A DNA stretch of 64,000 nucleotides from Pirellulales bacterium (GTDB taxonomy: Bacteria > Planctomycetota > Planctomycetia > Pirellulales > Lacipirellulaceae). Location of the stretch: NCBI GenBank assembly GCA_022841705.1, contig JALHQZ010000003.1, forward strand, positions 248,001-312,000. Reading direction: 5' to 3'. Position 1 is the stretch's first letter. Every line of letters begins with the position of its first letter. The notes under the pieces are model-generated. The model searched no databases and was not told the origin of the DNA. It saw only the letters and a program-made list of their open reading frames with translations. Positions 16,424-26,450 of this stretch are shown one piece after another. The position numbers and the translations under genes were made by a program.

Positions 16424-17884
16424 GTGTCTGATCTCGTCGGCCAAGAGCTTAACGATTACCGCCTGCTCCGCCGGCTGGGCCAGGGCGCCATGGCAGAAGT
16501 CTATCTTGCCGAGCAAAAGTCTCTCGGCCGGCAAGTGGCGGTGAAGGTGCTGAGCGAACATCTGACGAATGACGCCACCTATGTGCAGCGGTTTCAGCAC
16601 GAAGCGCGGGCTGCGGCAGCGCTGGTGCATGCCAACATCGTGCAGATTTACGAAGTTGGCAATGCGAACGGCCGGCACTTCATCGCGCAGGAATATGTGC
16701 CGGGGCAGAATTTGGGCGAGCTGCTCACCCGCCGTAAACAACTGGAACCCGGCATGGTGCTGGATATCCTTAGGCAAGTGACTGCCGGTCTCGGCCGGGC
16801 AGCGGAGCGGGGGATCGTCCATCGCGACATCAAGCCGGAGAACATCATGCTCTCGCGCTCCGGCGAGGTGAAGGTCGCGGACTTTGGTCTCGCGCGGGCT
16901 GACGAGTCCGATCAGGCCAAGCTCACCCAAGCGGGCGTGACGATGGGCACGCCGCTGTACATGAGCCCCGAGCAAATTGAAGGGCGCCCGGTCGATGCGC
17001 GGAGCGACATCTACTCGCTCGGCGTGGCGGCGTACCACATGCTCGCTGGCGAACCACCCTTCGAAGGCGACACGCCGCTGGCCGTGGCGGTGAAGCATTT
17101 GAATGTCGCCGCGCCGCCGCTGGTCGATCGCTGCCCGGCCATTCCAATCTCGCTGGCGCGGGTAATCGACCGGATGATTGCCAAAGCGCCGGATAAGCGG
17201 TTTGCGAGCCCCTTGGAACTGCTGACGGAACTGCGCAGCGTCGCCAAGCAAGCGGCCGATGAGGGGTGGGGTGAAGGACCGAGCGATTGGTCGGCCCTGG
17301 AACTCTCCGCGCTCAGCGGTGGGGCCGCCACGGCGCGGCTGGCCGAAGCGATGAAGGTTTCGGCGCAAGCCACGCTGCCCAAACCGCGCTGGCCCAAATT
17401 GGCCGGTCAAATGGCGCTGGCCGCATTGGTCGGCTTGGGGTGCGCCCAACTGGTGAAACCAAGATCCCTCCTCGCTAGCGCCGCAGCCGGGCCGCCGATT
17501 GAAGAGAACGAACGCCGCCAACTGTTCCGTGCGAAGTTGCTCGATACGCCCGCCGCGTGGCAAGCGGTGCAGCAGAACTTCCCGAACGCCGACCCCTTCT
17601 ATCACGCGCTCGCTTGGCAAGGCCTCGCCCGACTGCACTTCAATCATCAGGATTATACGGCCGCGCTCGATCCGCTTACCAAGTTGACGGAACTTCCGGC
17701 TGCCGAACAACCCACCTTCCACCGCTTTGGCCTCGCGGGCCTGGTGGTCGCCCATACCGAACTGGGTGACCCAGCTGCGGCAATTCGAGCCAAAGATCAA
17801 TTGACGAGCGACGACTTGAACGAACTTCGCCGCGAAGAACCTGCGCTGGCGGAAGCGCTCCGTGCAAGCGAAGAATTGGATTAG
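16424..17884 (+). CDS. Membrane Ser/Thr protein kinase
   Basis: A 486-residue Hanks-type kinase starting at a GTG (VSDLVGQELNDYRLL). The catalytic domain spans about 9-275, with RRLGQGAMAEVYLAE, VAVKVL, HRDIKPENIMLSRSG, DFGLARA and GTPLYMSPEQI, so all key residues are present. A single membrane helix lies at about 324-345, followed by about 130 residues that look alpha-helical and repeat-like. It is monocistronic, divergent from the beta-propeller pair at 12.3-16.1 kb, which makes regulation of that unit possible but unproven. Confidence 0.9.
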   Translation: MSDLVGQELNDYRLLRRLGQGAMAEVYLAEQKSLGRQVAVKVLSEHLTNDATYVQRFQHEARAAAALVHANIVQIYEVGNANGRHFIAQEYVPGQNLGELLTRRKQLEPGMVLDILRQVTAGLGRAAERGIVHRDIKPENIMLSRSGEVKVADFGLARADESDQAKLTQAGVTMGTPLYMSPEQIEGRPVDARSDIYSLGVAAYHMLAGEPPFEGDTPLAVAVKHLNVAAPPLVDRCPAIPISLARVIDRMIAKAPDKRFASPLELLTELRSVAKQAADEGWGEGPSDWSALELSALSGGAATARLAEAMKVSAQATLPKPRWPKLAGQMALAALVGLGCAQLVKPRSLLASAAAGPPIEENERRQLFRAKLLDTPAAWQAVQQNFPNADPFYHALAWQGLARLHFNHQDYTAALDPLTKLTELPAAEQPTFHRFGLAGLVVAHTELGDPAAAIRAKDQLTSDDLNELRREEPALAEALRASEELD

Positions 17885-18324
17885 AGGTTGGTCACAGCAG
17901 AATCGTCGGCGCCGCGGGTGTGGTGCCCCAACGAAAGAGTTTGACCAACTACAAACACATCAGCGACGGAACCGCAGTGTTGTAACGATGTGGGGTTCAC
18001 CGACGGCGTGTACTAGGCCTGCTCCGGCTCGGCTCAAAGGGTCTTTAGGTGGGTCGCCTATCCTTCGCTCAGGCTCGACAAAAACGCTACTCGTCGCACT
18101 CTGGCCATCCCGGCTGCCCCCAGACGGGGTTGAAAGTTCAACTTGAGGGCGATTGCTGAGAGACGTTTTGCAACCTTGCAAAACATGCCATTTTCCAGCA
18201 GATAATTGACTATTTCTCCGATTTCCACCACGCAGGAGGTAGGCAAAGCAGTAACCCCGTGGTATGGAGAATAGATAGTCTATCTGGTCGGCGAGATTCT
18301 TATCCCAGCGGAGCGTAAGAGAAG
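17885..18324. other. Intergenic region, no gene recognised
   Basis: About 440 bp between the kinase and the large secreted protein. It includes AT-richer sequence near 18190-18290 that may hold a promoter, with TTGACTATT at 18207 as a possible -35-like element. No RNA gene or coding frame of protein-like composition was found. Confidence 0.5.
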
Positions 18325-21300
18325 ATGCACCCTCGAAACCGTGGGCGGAAGGCGAGTTTGTCTTTCCGCGGCCAGCCGCAGTTGCGGATCGAGCAGCTGG
18401 AACAGCGGCTGCTGATGGCGGGCGACACCTACCTGATTAATTTCCAGCCGCTGGCCGAGGCGCCGGTAACGCGGTACTTGGTCGATGGTGGACAAGTGTT
18501 TGGCGCTCGGCCGGGAGGATTCAGTTACGGCTGGTCGTCTGACCACACCGATCAATCACGGCTGCGAATCGACCCCGAAACAGGCGTCCCGTTCAACCCG
18601 GATCTGCGGTTCTCCACGCTCATCCATTTCGAAGTAGGGCAGAACTGGGAGTTCCAACTCGCCAATGGATCCTACGATGTCACCGTCGCTGTCGGCGACC
18701 CTGCGTTCAACGATGGCGTGCAAACCATCAATGTGGAAGGGGTAAATTACTGGAATGCGGTCCCGGATCCGATCGGATCAATTGTCAAAACGATGACGGT
18801 GACCGTCAGCGATGGCCGGCTGACCATCAACTCCGGCGCGGCGGCCAACAAGGCGACGCGAATCAACTTTGTGCAAATCGTCGGCGTGCCGAGCGCCGCG
18901 AACCAAGCGCCCACGCCGCCCACAATTACCGAGCCGTTGTTCGATGGCAAGGTCGTCAGTCCCGCTGACGTACACATGGAAGCGATCAATTTTGCCGATG
19001 GCGACGGCAACGCCCACAAATCCACGGACTGGGAAATTTGGACCACTGGCCCCGGCGCCGAGATGGTTTGGGAAACCAAAGGGATTGAAGGAGTCGAGCG
19101 GCTTCACACCCACTTGGGCGATGGGATTTTCGTGAACAGCCGCGCTGGGTTCACTTCGCTTGTGCAGAACGCACCGCATGAATTGCGGGTCCGCTTTCGC
19201 GACGATGTTGGTTCGGTGGGCAGCTACGCCGTTCGGCAGTTTCAAACTGGCGCCGCCAATGCAGCGTTCCCGCTCGAGCTGGAAGGAATTGCCTCTAGTC
19301 CGGCGCCGGTGTGGACCGACATCCTCAGCGCAAACGTGGACTTACCCGATGGGGTGACGTTCATCACGCCGAGCGATCCCATCATCGCGATCGACCTCGA
19401 TGGCGGCAGCAACTTCCCAACCAACGAATCACCCAATCTGGCCATCGATGGCACCACGGCGAAGTACTTGAACTTTGGTGAGGTTAACTCCGGCTTCATC
19501 TTGACTCCGTCGAATAGTTCGCGAATCGTGACGGGATTTCGCATCACGACCGCCAACGATGCCGAGGAGCGTGACCCCAGTTCGTACCAGCTCTACGGCA
19601 CAAATGACCCAATCACCAGCACGCAGAATAGCACCGGCACAGCGGAGAATTGGGCGCTGATCGCTGGTGGCACGCTCGCGTTACCGGCAGGGCGCAATAC
19701 GCAAGGCGCTGTGGTAAGTTTTGCCAACAGCACCGCGTATAAATCGTACCGCATGGTCTTCACGGGAGTGAAAAACGCGGCGACGGCGAACTCCATGCAG
19801 ATCGGCGAGATCGCGTTTACCACTACCGGCGGAGTCGCCGGCGGCGCGGCCTCGCTGGAAGTCAACTCCAGCGATTTCGCAACCACGTTCCTGGACATTG
19901 AAGGCCGCACCGCAGTTGGCAACACGGTAACCACGGCGCCAGCGCTGATGGATCACGCTGACGTGCGGGTGACCCTGCGCGCCGGGAGCGGCAATCTAGT
20001 CCTGCGCGAAAGCGACCTCACCTTCAATGACTCACACGGCGATCCGGTAACGATTTACTTGCCGGCGATCAACCTTCCGGCGGGGCAGCGCCTCGACCTG
20101 TGGGTCTCTTCGACTGGCGCCACCTACTACGGAACCGCCGCGCAGACAGCGCCCAATTTCTCGCTCCTCGCCCGCGCCGCCACGCTCAACGTTCCCTTCA
20201 TCGTCACGCAACCGGGGTACGTGATTGAAGAAGTCGGCGCCGGCTATCGGCTGCCGGTGAACATTGCGTTTGTGCCGAACCCGGGACCGCTACCGACTGA
20301 TCCCCTGTACTTCGTTTCGGAATTGTACGGTTCGGTTCAGGTCGTTACTCGCAACGGCGTCAAACACCAATTCGCATCGGGCTTGTTGGATTACAATCCC
20401 ACCGGACCAATCTCCGGCTCCGGCGAGCAAGGGCTCACGGGCATCGCCGTCGAACGCGATAGCGTCAATCCCGACATTTATAACCTGTATGTCGGTATGT
20501 TGTGGGACAACGGCGCCGCGCCGGGCGGCGCATCGCACTATCCCAAAGTTGAGAAGCTCACCAGCGCTACCGGTGGACTCACGATGGCGTCGCGCAGCGT
20601 GCTACTCAACATGCAGCCAGAGACCCAGGGTCAATCGCATCAAATTTCCAACATCACCATCGGTCCGGATGGCAAGTTGTACGTTCACAACGGCGATGGG
20701 TTTGACGCCTCTACTGCGCGAAATCTCGATCAGTTCCGCGGCAAAGTGCTGCGAATGAACAAGGATGGTACGGCTCCTAGCGATAATCCGTTCTACAACG
20801 CCGGCAATGGCATCACGGCGCGAGACTACGTGTGGGCGTACGGCTTGCGCAACCCGTTCGGCGGGGCGTGGCGGGCGGCGGACGGCAAGCATTACTCGGT
20901 GGAGAACGGCCCCAGCGTTGACCGATTCGCGCAGATCAATCGGGGCGTCGATTACGGTTGGAATGGCTCCGATGCGTCGATGTTCGTGAATGCCATTTAC
21001 AACTGGAATCCCGCCACGGCGCCGGTGAATATCACGTTCGTCCAGCCGGAGACGTTCGCGGGCAGCCAACTGCCGAAGAGCGTGCAGGGTCAGGCGTTCA
21101 TCAGCCAGTCGGGTCCTACGTATGCAGCGGGCCCGCAGTCGAACTCGAAGAGCATCACGCAATTTACGCTGAGCGCCAGTGGCGCGGTCACCAGTGGGCC
21201 GAACTCGCTGGTTGAGTACATCGGCTCGGGTCGAAGCACGATCGCCGCAGTGGCGGCGGGACCCGATGGACTCTACTTTTCCGAGCTGTACGAAGAGACC

Positions 21301-21828
21301 GGCGCGAATGGCCCCACCGCCAGTGGCGCCCGCATTTTCCGCCTCCGCTATGTGAACACCATCGCGGGCGATTGTGACATCGATGGCGATGTGGATGCCG
21401 CCGATTACACCGTCTGGCAAACGAGCTTCGGCTCGAACTTGTTGCTCGCCGCCGATGGCAACGGCAATGGCGTTGTTGACGCGGCCGATTACACGGTCTG
21501 GCGCGAAAGCTTACCGTCGCCCGTGGTTCCCACGAACGCCGTGAGCGCGCTCGTCTCAACAGCGCCAGCGGCCAGTCCGTCTTCCATTGCGGTGGTCTTC
21601 ACGCCGCAGGTGGCGAGCGTATTCACCGACTCCGGAAGCATTGAGTCGGCGACCGTGGCGAGCCCGGTCTCCGAGGATTCGCTGCTCCTCATGCTGCAGC
21701 CGTTCGCGATGGACGATCAGCCAGGACTTGAGTCGGTGGTCGATCGTGAATCGACCGATGACGAGTCGACGGAAGCCGTGGAAGAGTGCTTCGCGCTGTT
21801 GGGCTCCGGCGACTGGTGGAAGTTATAA
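18325..21828 (+). CDS. Large secreted multidomain protein: malectin-like, discoidin-like, glucose/sorbosone dehydrogenase-like, dockerin
   Basis: 1167 residues. It begins with QLRIEQLEQRLLMAGD, the planctomycete export motif. Likely domains in order: a malectin-like carbohydrate-binding beta sandwich (about 38-185), a fibronectin/Ig-like domain (192-310), a discoidin/F5-8-like domain (350-500), a beta propeller of the glucose/sorbosone dehydrogenase type (about 625-1010, with ITIGPDGKLYVHNGDG and WAYGLRNPFGGAWR), and paired dockerin-like calcium loops (1013-1056; VDAADYTVWQ, VDAADYTVWR). It probably binds and oxidises or remodels a sugar or polysaccharide outside the cell. No PEP-CTERM tail follows the dockerin. 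Monocistronic as far as visible. Confidence 0.85.
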   Translation: MHPRNRGRKASLSFRGQPQLRIEQLEQRLLMAGDTYLINFQPLAEAPVTRYLVDGGQVFGARPGGFSYGWSSDHTDQSRLRIDPETGVPFNPDLRFSTLIHFEVGQNWEFQLANGSYDVTVAVGDPAFNDGVQTINVEGVNYWNAVPDPIGSIVKTMTVTVSDGRLTINSGAAANKATRINFVQIVGVPSAANQAPTPPTITEPLFDGKVVSPADVHMEAINFADGDGNAHKSTDWEIWTTGPGAEMVWETKGIEGVERLHTHLGDGIFVNSRAGFTSLVQNAPHELRVRFRDDVGSVGSYAVRQFQTGAANAAFPLELEGIASSPAPVWTDILSANVDLPDGVTFITPSDPIIAIDLDGGSNFPTNESPNLAIDGTTAKYLNFGEVNSGFILTPSNSSRIVTGFRITTANDAEERDPSSYQLYGTNDPITSTQNSTGTAENWALIAGGTLALPAGRNTQGAVVSFANSTAYKSYRMVFTGVKNAATANSMQIGEIAFTTTGGVAGGAASLEVNSSDFATTFLDIEGRTAVGNTVTTAPALMDHADVRVTLRAGSGNLVLRESDLTFNDSHGDPVTIYLPAINLPAGQRLDLWVSSTGATYYGTAAQTAPNFSLLARAATLNVPFIVTQPGYVIEEVGAGYRLPVNIAFVPNPGPLPTDPLYFVSELYGSVQVVTRNGVKHQFASGLLDYNPTGPISGSGEQGLTGIAVERDSVNPDIYNLYVGMLWDNGAAPGGASHYPKVEKLTSATGGLTMASRSVLLNMQPETQGQSHQISNITIGPDGKLYVHNGDGFDASTARNLDQFRGKVLRMNKDGTAPSDNPFYNAGNGITARDYVWAYGLRNPFGGAWRAADGKHYSVENGPSVDRFAQINRGVDYGWNGSDASMFVNAIYNWNPATAPVNITFVQPETFAGSQLPKSVQGQAFISQSGPTYAAGPQSNSKSITQFTLSASGAVTSGPNSLVEYIGSGRSTIAAVAAGPDGLYFSELYEETGANGPTASGARIFRLRYVNTIAGDCDIDGDVDAADYTVWQTSFGSNLLLAADGNGNGVVDAADYTVWRESLPSPVVPTNAVSALVSTAPAASPSSIAVVFTPQVASVFTDSGSIESATVASPVSEDSLLLMLQPFAMDDQPGLESVVDRESTDDESTEAVEECFALLGSGDWWKL

Positions 21829-21950
21829 CGAGTGAACAAGGGCCGCGACGGGAAACAACATTCCGATGGAGTTGTCCGTGGTATTGAGCGCCGCTAGTTT
21901 CCCGCGCTTGCAAAAATGAAGGGCGGCGTTGAATAGAGGAACGAATCTCC

Positions 21951-23213
21951 TCACTCTGAGGAAGTCGGCTCATCACGAACTGCCGAGCATCCTTTGAGCA
22001 CCTGGGACGCAACCGGAATTGCTAGCAATTGCACGATTCCGATCAGCAGGAGTGCGTAGCGTAAGGCGAAGGTATCGGAGATCGCCGTCGCCAAGACGAT
22101 GAAGAGCATGCAGCCCGCAAAGCGACCAATGTAGAACCCGAGTTCTTGGCTGGCGATGTATGCGAACTTGTTTCGTTGTTCGATTTCGGAAACGGTGTCG
22201 ATCACCAGCATTTGAATGGGAAAGTACGCAATATCATGCAGCGGCCGGCTGAGCAGCAGGCAGATCATGAAGAGCAGTACCCCGGTGGCATTGAAAAGCG
22301 CCGCGTTGGCTAGCCCTCCAAGGGCGAAGAGCGCAAGGCCCAGGGAGAAGATCGCCAGCCGATGCTCGGGCTTCGCTACACGACCCACAACGTACAGCAG
22401 GAATGCGGAGAGAATGCCGCCGATCGCCTGAATGGCGCCGAGCGCGCCCTCCTCGCCCACAAGCCGCATCACGAGCATCGCCGGAGCGGTGACGATGTAG
22501 CCCTGCGCAAGTCCCTTGAGAATTGCGAGCAGCTGCATTCGGTTCCACAACCAGTGGAAGCGAAAGAACACAAACTGCGTGTTGGGGGGATTCTGAAACT
22601 GGCCCCGATGCACGACCACCGATGCCACGATTGTGATCATAAAGACCACAACCGTCACAATTTGATAGGCTGTATTGCGCTCGCCACCGAACCAGCCCGC
22701 GGTTCCCACTTGGTGAATAAACCACCCGGCGAGCATCGGCACGATGACATAGGTGTTGGTGTAGAAGAATGTTTCTACGCCGTAGTAGTAATTGCGGTTC
22801 TCGTCCGTAGTGGTGGAGAGGGCCAGAAAATCGCGATTGGCCCAGAAGAGCCCGAACGAAATGCCCATCAGTACGCCGGCGATTCCTACGCCGGTTAGGC
22901 TGAGCGTGCCGAGCGACATCATCACTGCCATGGAAAACCCGCTCAAGAGCATCCCCAACGAGTAAAGGCGTTTGATTTCCACAAACTTTAACAGGTAGCC
23001 GTTCAGCAGGAATGTTAGCGGGATGCCGGTGTAGACGGCGAGTTGGTACACCACCACCATTCGCACATCCTGCGAGTTCCGCATCACGTAAGCGCCGACG
23101 AAAATGTCGATCACTGGCAGCACCAGCGCGTATAGCAGATTCGTGAGCAAGAGAATCCGCATGTCGTGCGGATAGGATCGGAAGTGCGCAAGCTCGCGGC
23201 GGAGTTGGGTCAT
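21951..23213 (-). CDS. MFS transporter
   Basis: A 420-residue integral membrane protein with about 12 hydrophobic helices, among them LLLTNLLYALVLPVIDIFVGA and GIAGVLMGISFGLFWANRDF. It belongs to the major facilitator superfamily and most resembles putative transporters that sit beside glycosidase genes. It starts 8 bp after a GH130 enzyme, so import of an oligosaccharide or of the phosphorolysis product is the natural guess. It is the last gene of the minus-strand run from 32700. Substrate and direction are not visible in the sequence. Confidence 0.85.
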   Translation of the reverse strand: MTQLRRELAHFRSYPHDMRILLLTNLLYALVLPVIDIFVGAYVMRNSQDVRMVVVYQLAVYTGIPLTFLLNGYLLKFVEIKRLYSLGMLLSGFSMAVMMSLGTLSLTGVGIAGVLMGISFGLFWANRDFLALSTTTDENRNYYYGVETFFYTNTYVIVPMLAGWFIHQVGTAGWFGGERNTAYQIVTVVVFMITIVASVVVHRGQFQNPPNTQFVFFRFHWLWNRMQLLAILKGLAQGYIVTAPAMLVMRLVGEEGALGAIQAIGGILSAFLLYVVGRVAKPEHRLAIFSLGLALFALGGLANAALFNATGVLLFMICLLLSRPLHDIAYFPIQMLVIDTVSEIEQRNKFAYIASQELGFYIGRFAGCMLFIVLATAISDTFALRYALLLIGIVQLLAIPVASQVLKGCSAVRDEPTSSE

Positions 23214-23221
23214 TCGGCCTG

Positions 23222-24268
23222 TTAGCGCAGTGAGTTGAGAATCCGTTGCAACGATAAGCGGGCCCCGCAGATGACGGTGTCTGAGGCGCCGTAGTAGACT
23301 GTCAGCTCGTCACCCTTCACGATGTGGCCGTTGGTGAAAATCACGTTGCCGAAGAAGCCTTGCTGTTCGTATTCGGCGGTCGGCTCCATGATTGGCTCGT
23401 GCGAACGGGCGAGAACTTTCCACGGCTGATCGAGATCGAGCAGTAAAGCGCCGAGGCAGTAGCGATGCTCTGCGTTCGCGCCGTGGTAGATTTCGAGCCA
23501 GCCTTCGGAAGTGCGAATCGGCGCAGCGCCGGCGCCAACGCGAGCACTATCCCACATGCCAGGCCGACTGTGCGCAAGGCAACGATGCCCGCCCCAGTGC
23601 AGCAGGTCGGGTGATTCGGCCAGCCAAATATAGTTGCCGCCGAGCGCGGGACTACTGGGGCGATGCAGTGCGTAGTACTTACCGCCAATGGTTTCGCTGA
23701 AGATCGCGCAATCCTTGTTGTGCGGCGGGAAGATCATGCCGCGGCGCTCGATGTTTCGCCAGTCACTGGTCGTCATCAGCCCCACTCCCACACCATGCGG
23801 AGAGACTTGCGTATACGTGAGGCAGTACTGGGAGCCAATCTGCGTGACACGACAATCTTCGATCCCGTACGATTCGAGTTCACCGAGACCGAAGATCGGC
23901 AGTGTCGAATCAGATTCGCGAAAATGGACGCCATCGTCGCTCACGACGAGCCGCAGATGCGACAGCGTAGTGAGGTAATCTTGACCGTCGTACTGAATGA
24001 CTCGCGGATCAGCTAGGTTGAGCTTCGGATCGTCGTTGGCGAAGTCCAGGATTTGCAGTTTACCCGCAGGATTGATGATTGGGAGCGAAGTGCGGCCCAG
24101 CTGCTGTTCGGGCCGTTCCGCGGTTCGCAGGAGCAGCCACGTTTGACCGCCAAACTCGAAGACGCCCGGGTTGAGCAAACATTCCACCCGCATGCTGGGG
24201 ATGCTCGGCCGAATATCGGTGGGGCGAAGCAGCGGGTTTTCGGGGAATCTTTCGGCAAGATCGGCCAT
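23222..24268 (-). CDS. GH130-family glycoside phosphorylase/hydrolase
   Basis: A 348-residue five-bladed propeller of family GH130. The active-site Asp lies in ESYGIEDCRVT (about residues 113-123), with HNKDCAIFSE and WDSARVGAGAAPI further on. GH130 members split beta-mannosidic linkages, usually with phosphate. No signal peptide, so it acts in the cytoplasm on imported oligosaccharides. Gene neighbours are an MFS transporter (8-bp gap) and a pair of large exported proteins. The subfamily (phosphorylase or hydrolase) would need checking of the phosphate-binding residues. Confidence 0.9.
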   Translation of the reverse strand: MADLAERFPENPLLRPTDIRPSIPSMRVECLLNPGVFEFGGQTWLLLRTAERPEQQLGRTSLPIINPAGKLQILDFANDDPKLNLADPRVIQYDGQDYLTTLSHLRLVVSDDGVHFRESDSTLPIFGLGELESYGIEDCRVTQIGSQYCLTYTQVSPHGVGVGLMTTSDWRNIERRGMIFPPHNKDCAIFSETIGGKYYALHRPSSPALGGNYIWLAESPDLLHWGGHRCLAHSRPGMWDSARVGAGAAPIRTSEGWLEIYHGANAEHRYCLGALLLDLDQPWKVLARSHEPIMEPTAEYEQQGFFGNVIFTNGHIVKGDELTVYYGASDTVICGARLSLQRILNSLR

Positions 24269-24283
24269 GATGTCTGCTCCGAT

Positions 24284-26449
24284 TCAATTGGCGTACCGCA
24301 CGACCACATCATCAATGAGAGTTCGGTTAAAATCTCGCTTAAGTTCGCTACGCGGTGGAGCAACCACGATGATCCAGGCTGTGTCGGCGGGAATTGATAG
24401 CGTGATGGTCCCTTGAACGTGGGTTTTCAAGATGCGGTCCGTCGTTGCTTCGTACAGGTCGCACGGCTCTGACCCGCCTACGAACTCAACTTCCCTCGTC
24501 TCGCCGTACGGATTGTAGCACAGGTAAGTGGGATAGGCCGATGCGTGGTCGTAATCGGTTTTGAGAAGGTCAATCCATAGCATGCCCGGAACATTCGTGG
24601 TCTTGACCAGACCGCCCAGAATGCCGACGTGTGAACTGCCGTAGAGGCCCAAGTCAGTGACTGCCGACGCGGGGCGATAAAGCACGATGGGGGCTGTTGC
24701 GCCTTCCAATAAATCGACGAATGAGACCACACTGTCCCCTTGCGCAAAGGGTCCGATGTTCGGCATCTGGTAAGAAACGGAAATCGCATCCACCGCCAAG
24801 CGGTCCGGCCGGCGCTCTTTGGAACAAAATGGCAAGCTGGTGACTTTCACGTACAGCTTACCTGAGAGTGATTTTGGCAAGCGCGTGACTTGAGGCTTCT
24901 CGGCGCCGATGAAACTGAAAGCGGGGGTGAAGGGTCCCTGCGACGACGGCGAAAACGAAAAGCGAAACTCGTTGCCATCATGGCCGCAATCAATTCGCTC
25001 GGCAGCGACCACGAGCCAGCGGTTGGCAACTGCAGGAAGGTCAAGTTCCCACACGTGTTCGAGCGGCCTAGCGGCCGCTGGGTCTTCTTCCAGAACCTGT
25101 GTGGCGGCTTCAAGTTCGCGATAGAACTGGGTCGAGCGAAAACTCCCGCTGACCACCTTGCCGGGCGACGGCCCTTGGGCGCCAACCACCGGCGCGGCCC
25201 CCCGCTTCCACTTGCGGAGGCCTTCGTAGGCGATGACACTTTCGGGGTCGTAAGTCCTCGCCCAGTCGTAGCTCGATTGCTCGTCGGGCGAATGACTGTT
25301 GGCGTAAAACTGGCGCGAAGCATTGGTCAGGTTCAGCAGCCACTTGCCGATGTCGTGCGCGTAGCGCGTGTCATACCGTGCAATCGGCGCGAGCGCTCCA
25401 GCCCACTGAAACGTGTTCATCGCGAACGCATAGCCGCCGCCATCGGTAGCGCTCCCCACCAGCCCGTGAACATCGCCGCGTTGCCACCGATCGGCCAGCA
25501 CCCCCCAACCAGGTCGCGCTTGGGGCCGGCCGCGGGGTTCGAAGCAATCATTCACTAAGCGCCGGACATCGTAATCGCGACCAAGTTCCGCATTCATCCG
25601 CGCGGCGGTCAGGGCGCCATAAGGGAGCAGCACTTCGTACAGCGGCGAACGCTCAACCGGGCGCTCGGTCAGCGTTTTCAAACACCAGTCCGCGGCGGTG
25701 AGATAGCGCTCGTCGCCAAATCGCCGATAGGCCAAGTACTCGATCCAGGCGATGCCCGCGGCGGCTTCCGGTTCGACCCACCCCTTGTCAATCGGCTGCA
25801 TCGTGCGGAGGTTGATGCCCGTGTGTTCGAAACTCGGCAGGGCAGGGGGCTCAACTTTGCCGCCGAGCGCTACGCAGGCGTTGTACCACGTCTCTGCCGC
25901 ACGGCGAGCGCGCTCAGTGCGGAGTGCATCGCCGGGGTGAAGCGACTCAATCTGCCAGGCCAGCACGTTGGGGAAGAGTGCGTACCAAAACTCCGCGCCG
26001 GCGTCACGCTGGTAGCGGTTGATGTAAATCCCTTCGGGCTCGCTGAAGAAGTTACCGCTGAGCGAGACCCAATCCTGCCCGTGGAAGTCGCGCATGTTGC
26101 GGCCGACGAGCGTTCCGCTGACCACGGCGCCCAAGAGGTTCACTGCTTCTGGATCGCGCGGCCCGCCGACGTACGCGGGGAATGTCACCATCGAGTCCCT
26201 GTCACCGGAACGCCGAACCAAAGGGAGATGCTTCCCCTCGCGGTCGAAGTCGAGTACGAGTTCAAGATAATCTCGTGTGACCTGCGACCAATTACGAATC
26301 GCCAATGGCTCCGGTAGATTGGGCATCAACTCGACGCGCTCGATCATCGGTGCCGAACGCGTGGCGGGCGCAAGATTGTCTCCGAACGAGGCAGTCGCCA
26401 AACTGACCGCCAGCGTGAAGATCAACGCGCGGATCGTCGAAGCACTCAC
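24284..26449 (-). CDS. Exported large protein, paralogue of 26451-28982, probable alpha-barrel enzyme
   Basis: 721 residues with a signal peptide (ALIFTLAVSLATASFG). The GTG start has a strong GGAGG 8 bases upstream and follows the previous stop by one base. The body shares ordered blocks with the protein of the next gene: NWSQVTRDYLELV, FPAYVGGP, LLGAVVSGTLVG, YINRYQRDAGAEFWY, LFPNVLAW and a helix-rich centre with GYAFAMNTFQWAGALAPIARYD. The pattern suggests an (alpha/alpha) barrel, then a beta-sandwich C-terminus. It could be a polysaccharide lyase or glycosidase, but no catalytic motif was recognised. It lacks the PEP-CTERM tail of its paralogue. Confidence 0.8.
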   Translation of the reverse strand: MSASTIRALIFTLAVSLATASFGDNLAPATRSAPMIERVELMPNLPEPLAIRNWSQVTRDYLELVLDFDREGKHLPLVRRSGDRDSMVTFPAYVGGPRDPEAVNLLGAVVSGTLVGRNMRDFHGQDWVSLSGNFFSEPEGIYINRYQRDAGAEFWYALFPNVLAWQIESLHPGDALRTERARRAAETWYNACVALGGKVEPPALPSFEHTGINLRTMQPIDKGWVEPEAAAGIAWIEYLAYRRFGDERYLTAADWCLKTLTERPVERSPLYEVLLPYGALTAARMNAELGRDYDVRRLVNDCFEPRGRPQARPGWGVLADRWQRGDVHGLVGSATDGGGYAFAMNTFQWAGALAPIARYDTRYAHDIGKWLLNLTNASRQFYANSHSPDEQSSYDWARTYDPESVIAYEGLRKWKRGAAPVVGAQGPSPGKVVSGSFRSTQFYRELEAATQVLEEDPAAARPLEHVWELDLPAVANRWLVVAAERIDCGHDGNEFRFSFSPSSQGPFTPAFSFIGAEKPQVTRLPKSLSGKLYVKVTSLPFCSKERRPDRLAVDAISVSYQMPNIGPFAQGDSVVSFVDLLEGATAPIVLYRPASAVTDLGLYGSSHVGILGGLVKTTNVPGMLWIDLLKTDYDHASAYPTYLCYNPYGETREVEFVGGSEPCDLYEATTDRILKTHVQGTITLSIPADTAWIIVVAPPRSELKRDFNRTLIDDVVVRYAN

Positions 26450-26450
26450 G

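Noticed and set aside
16301..17800. Long open frame on the minus strand over the second kinase gene
   Set aside because: It is antisense to a kinase with complete Hanks motifs, and its composition (Arg/Gly/His-rich) is that of a shadow frame in GC-rich DNA.
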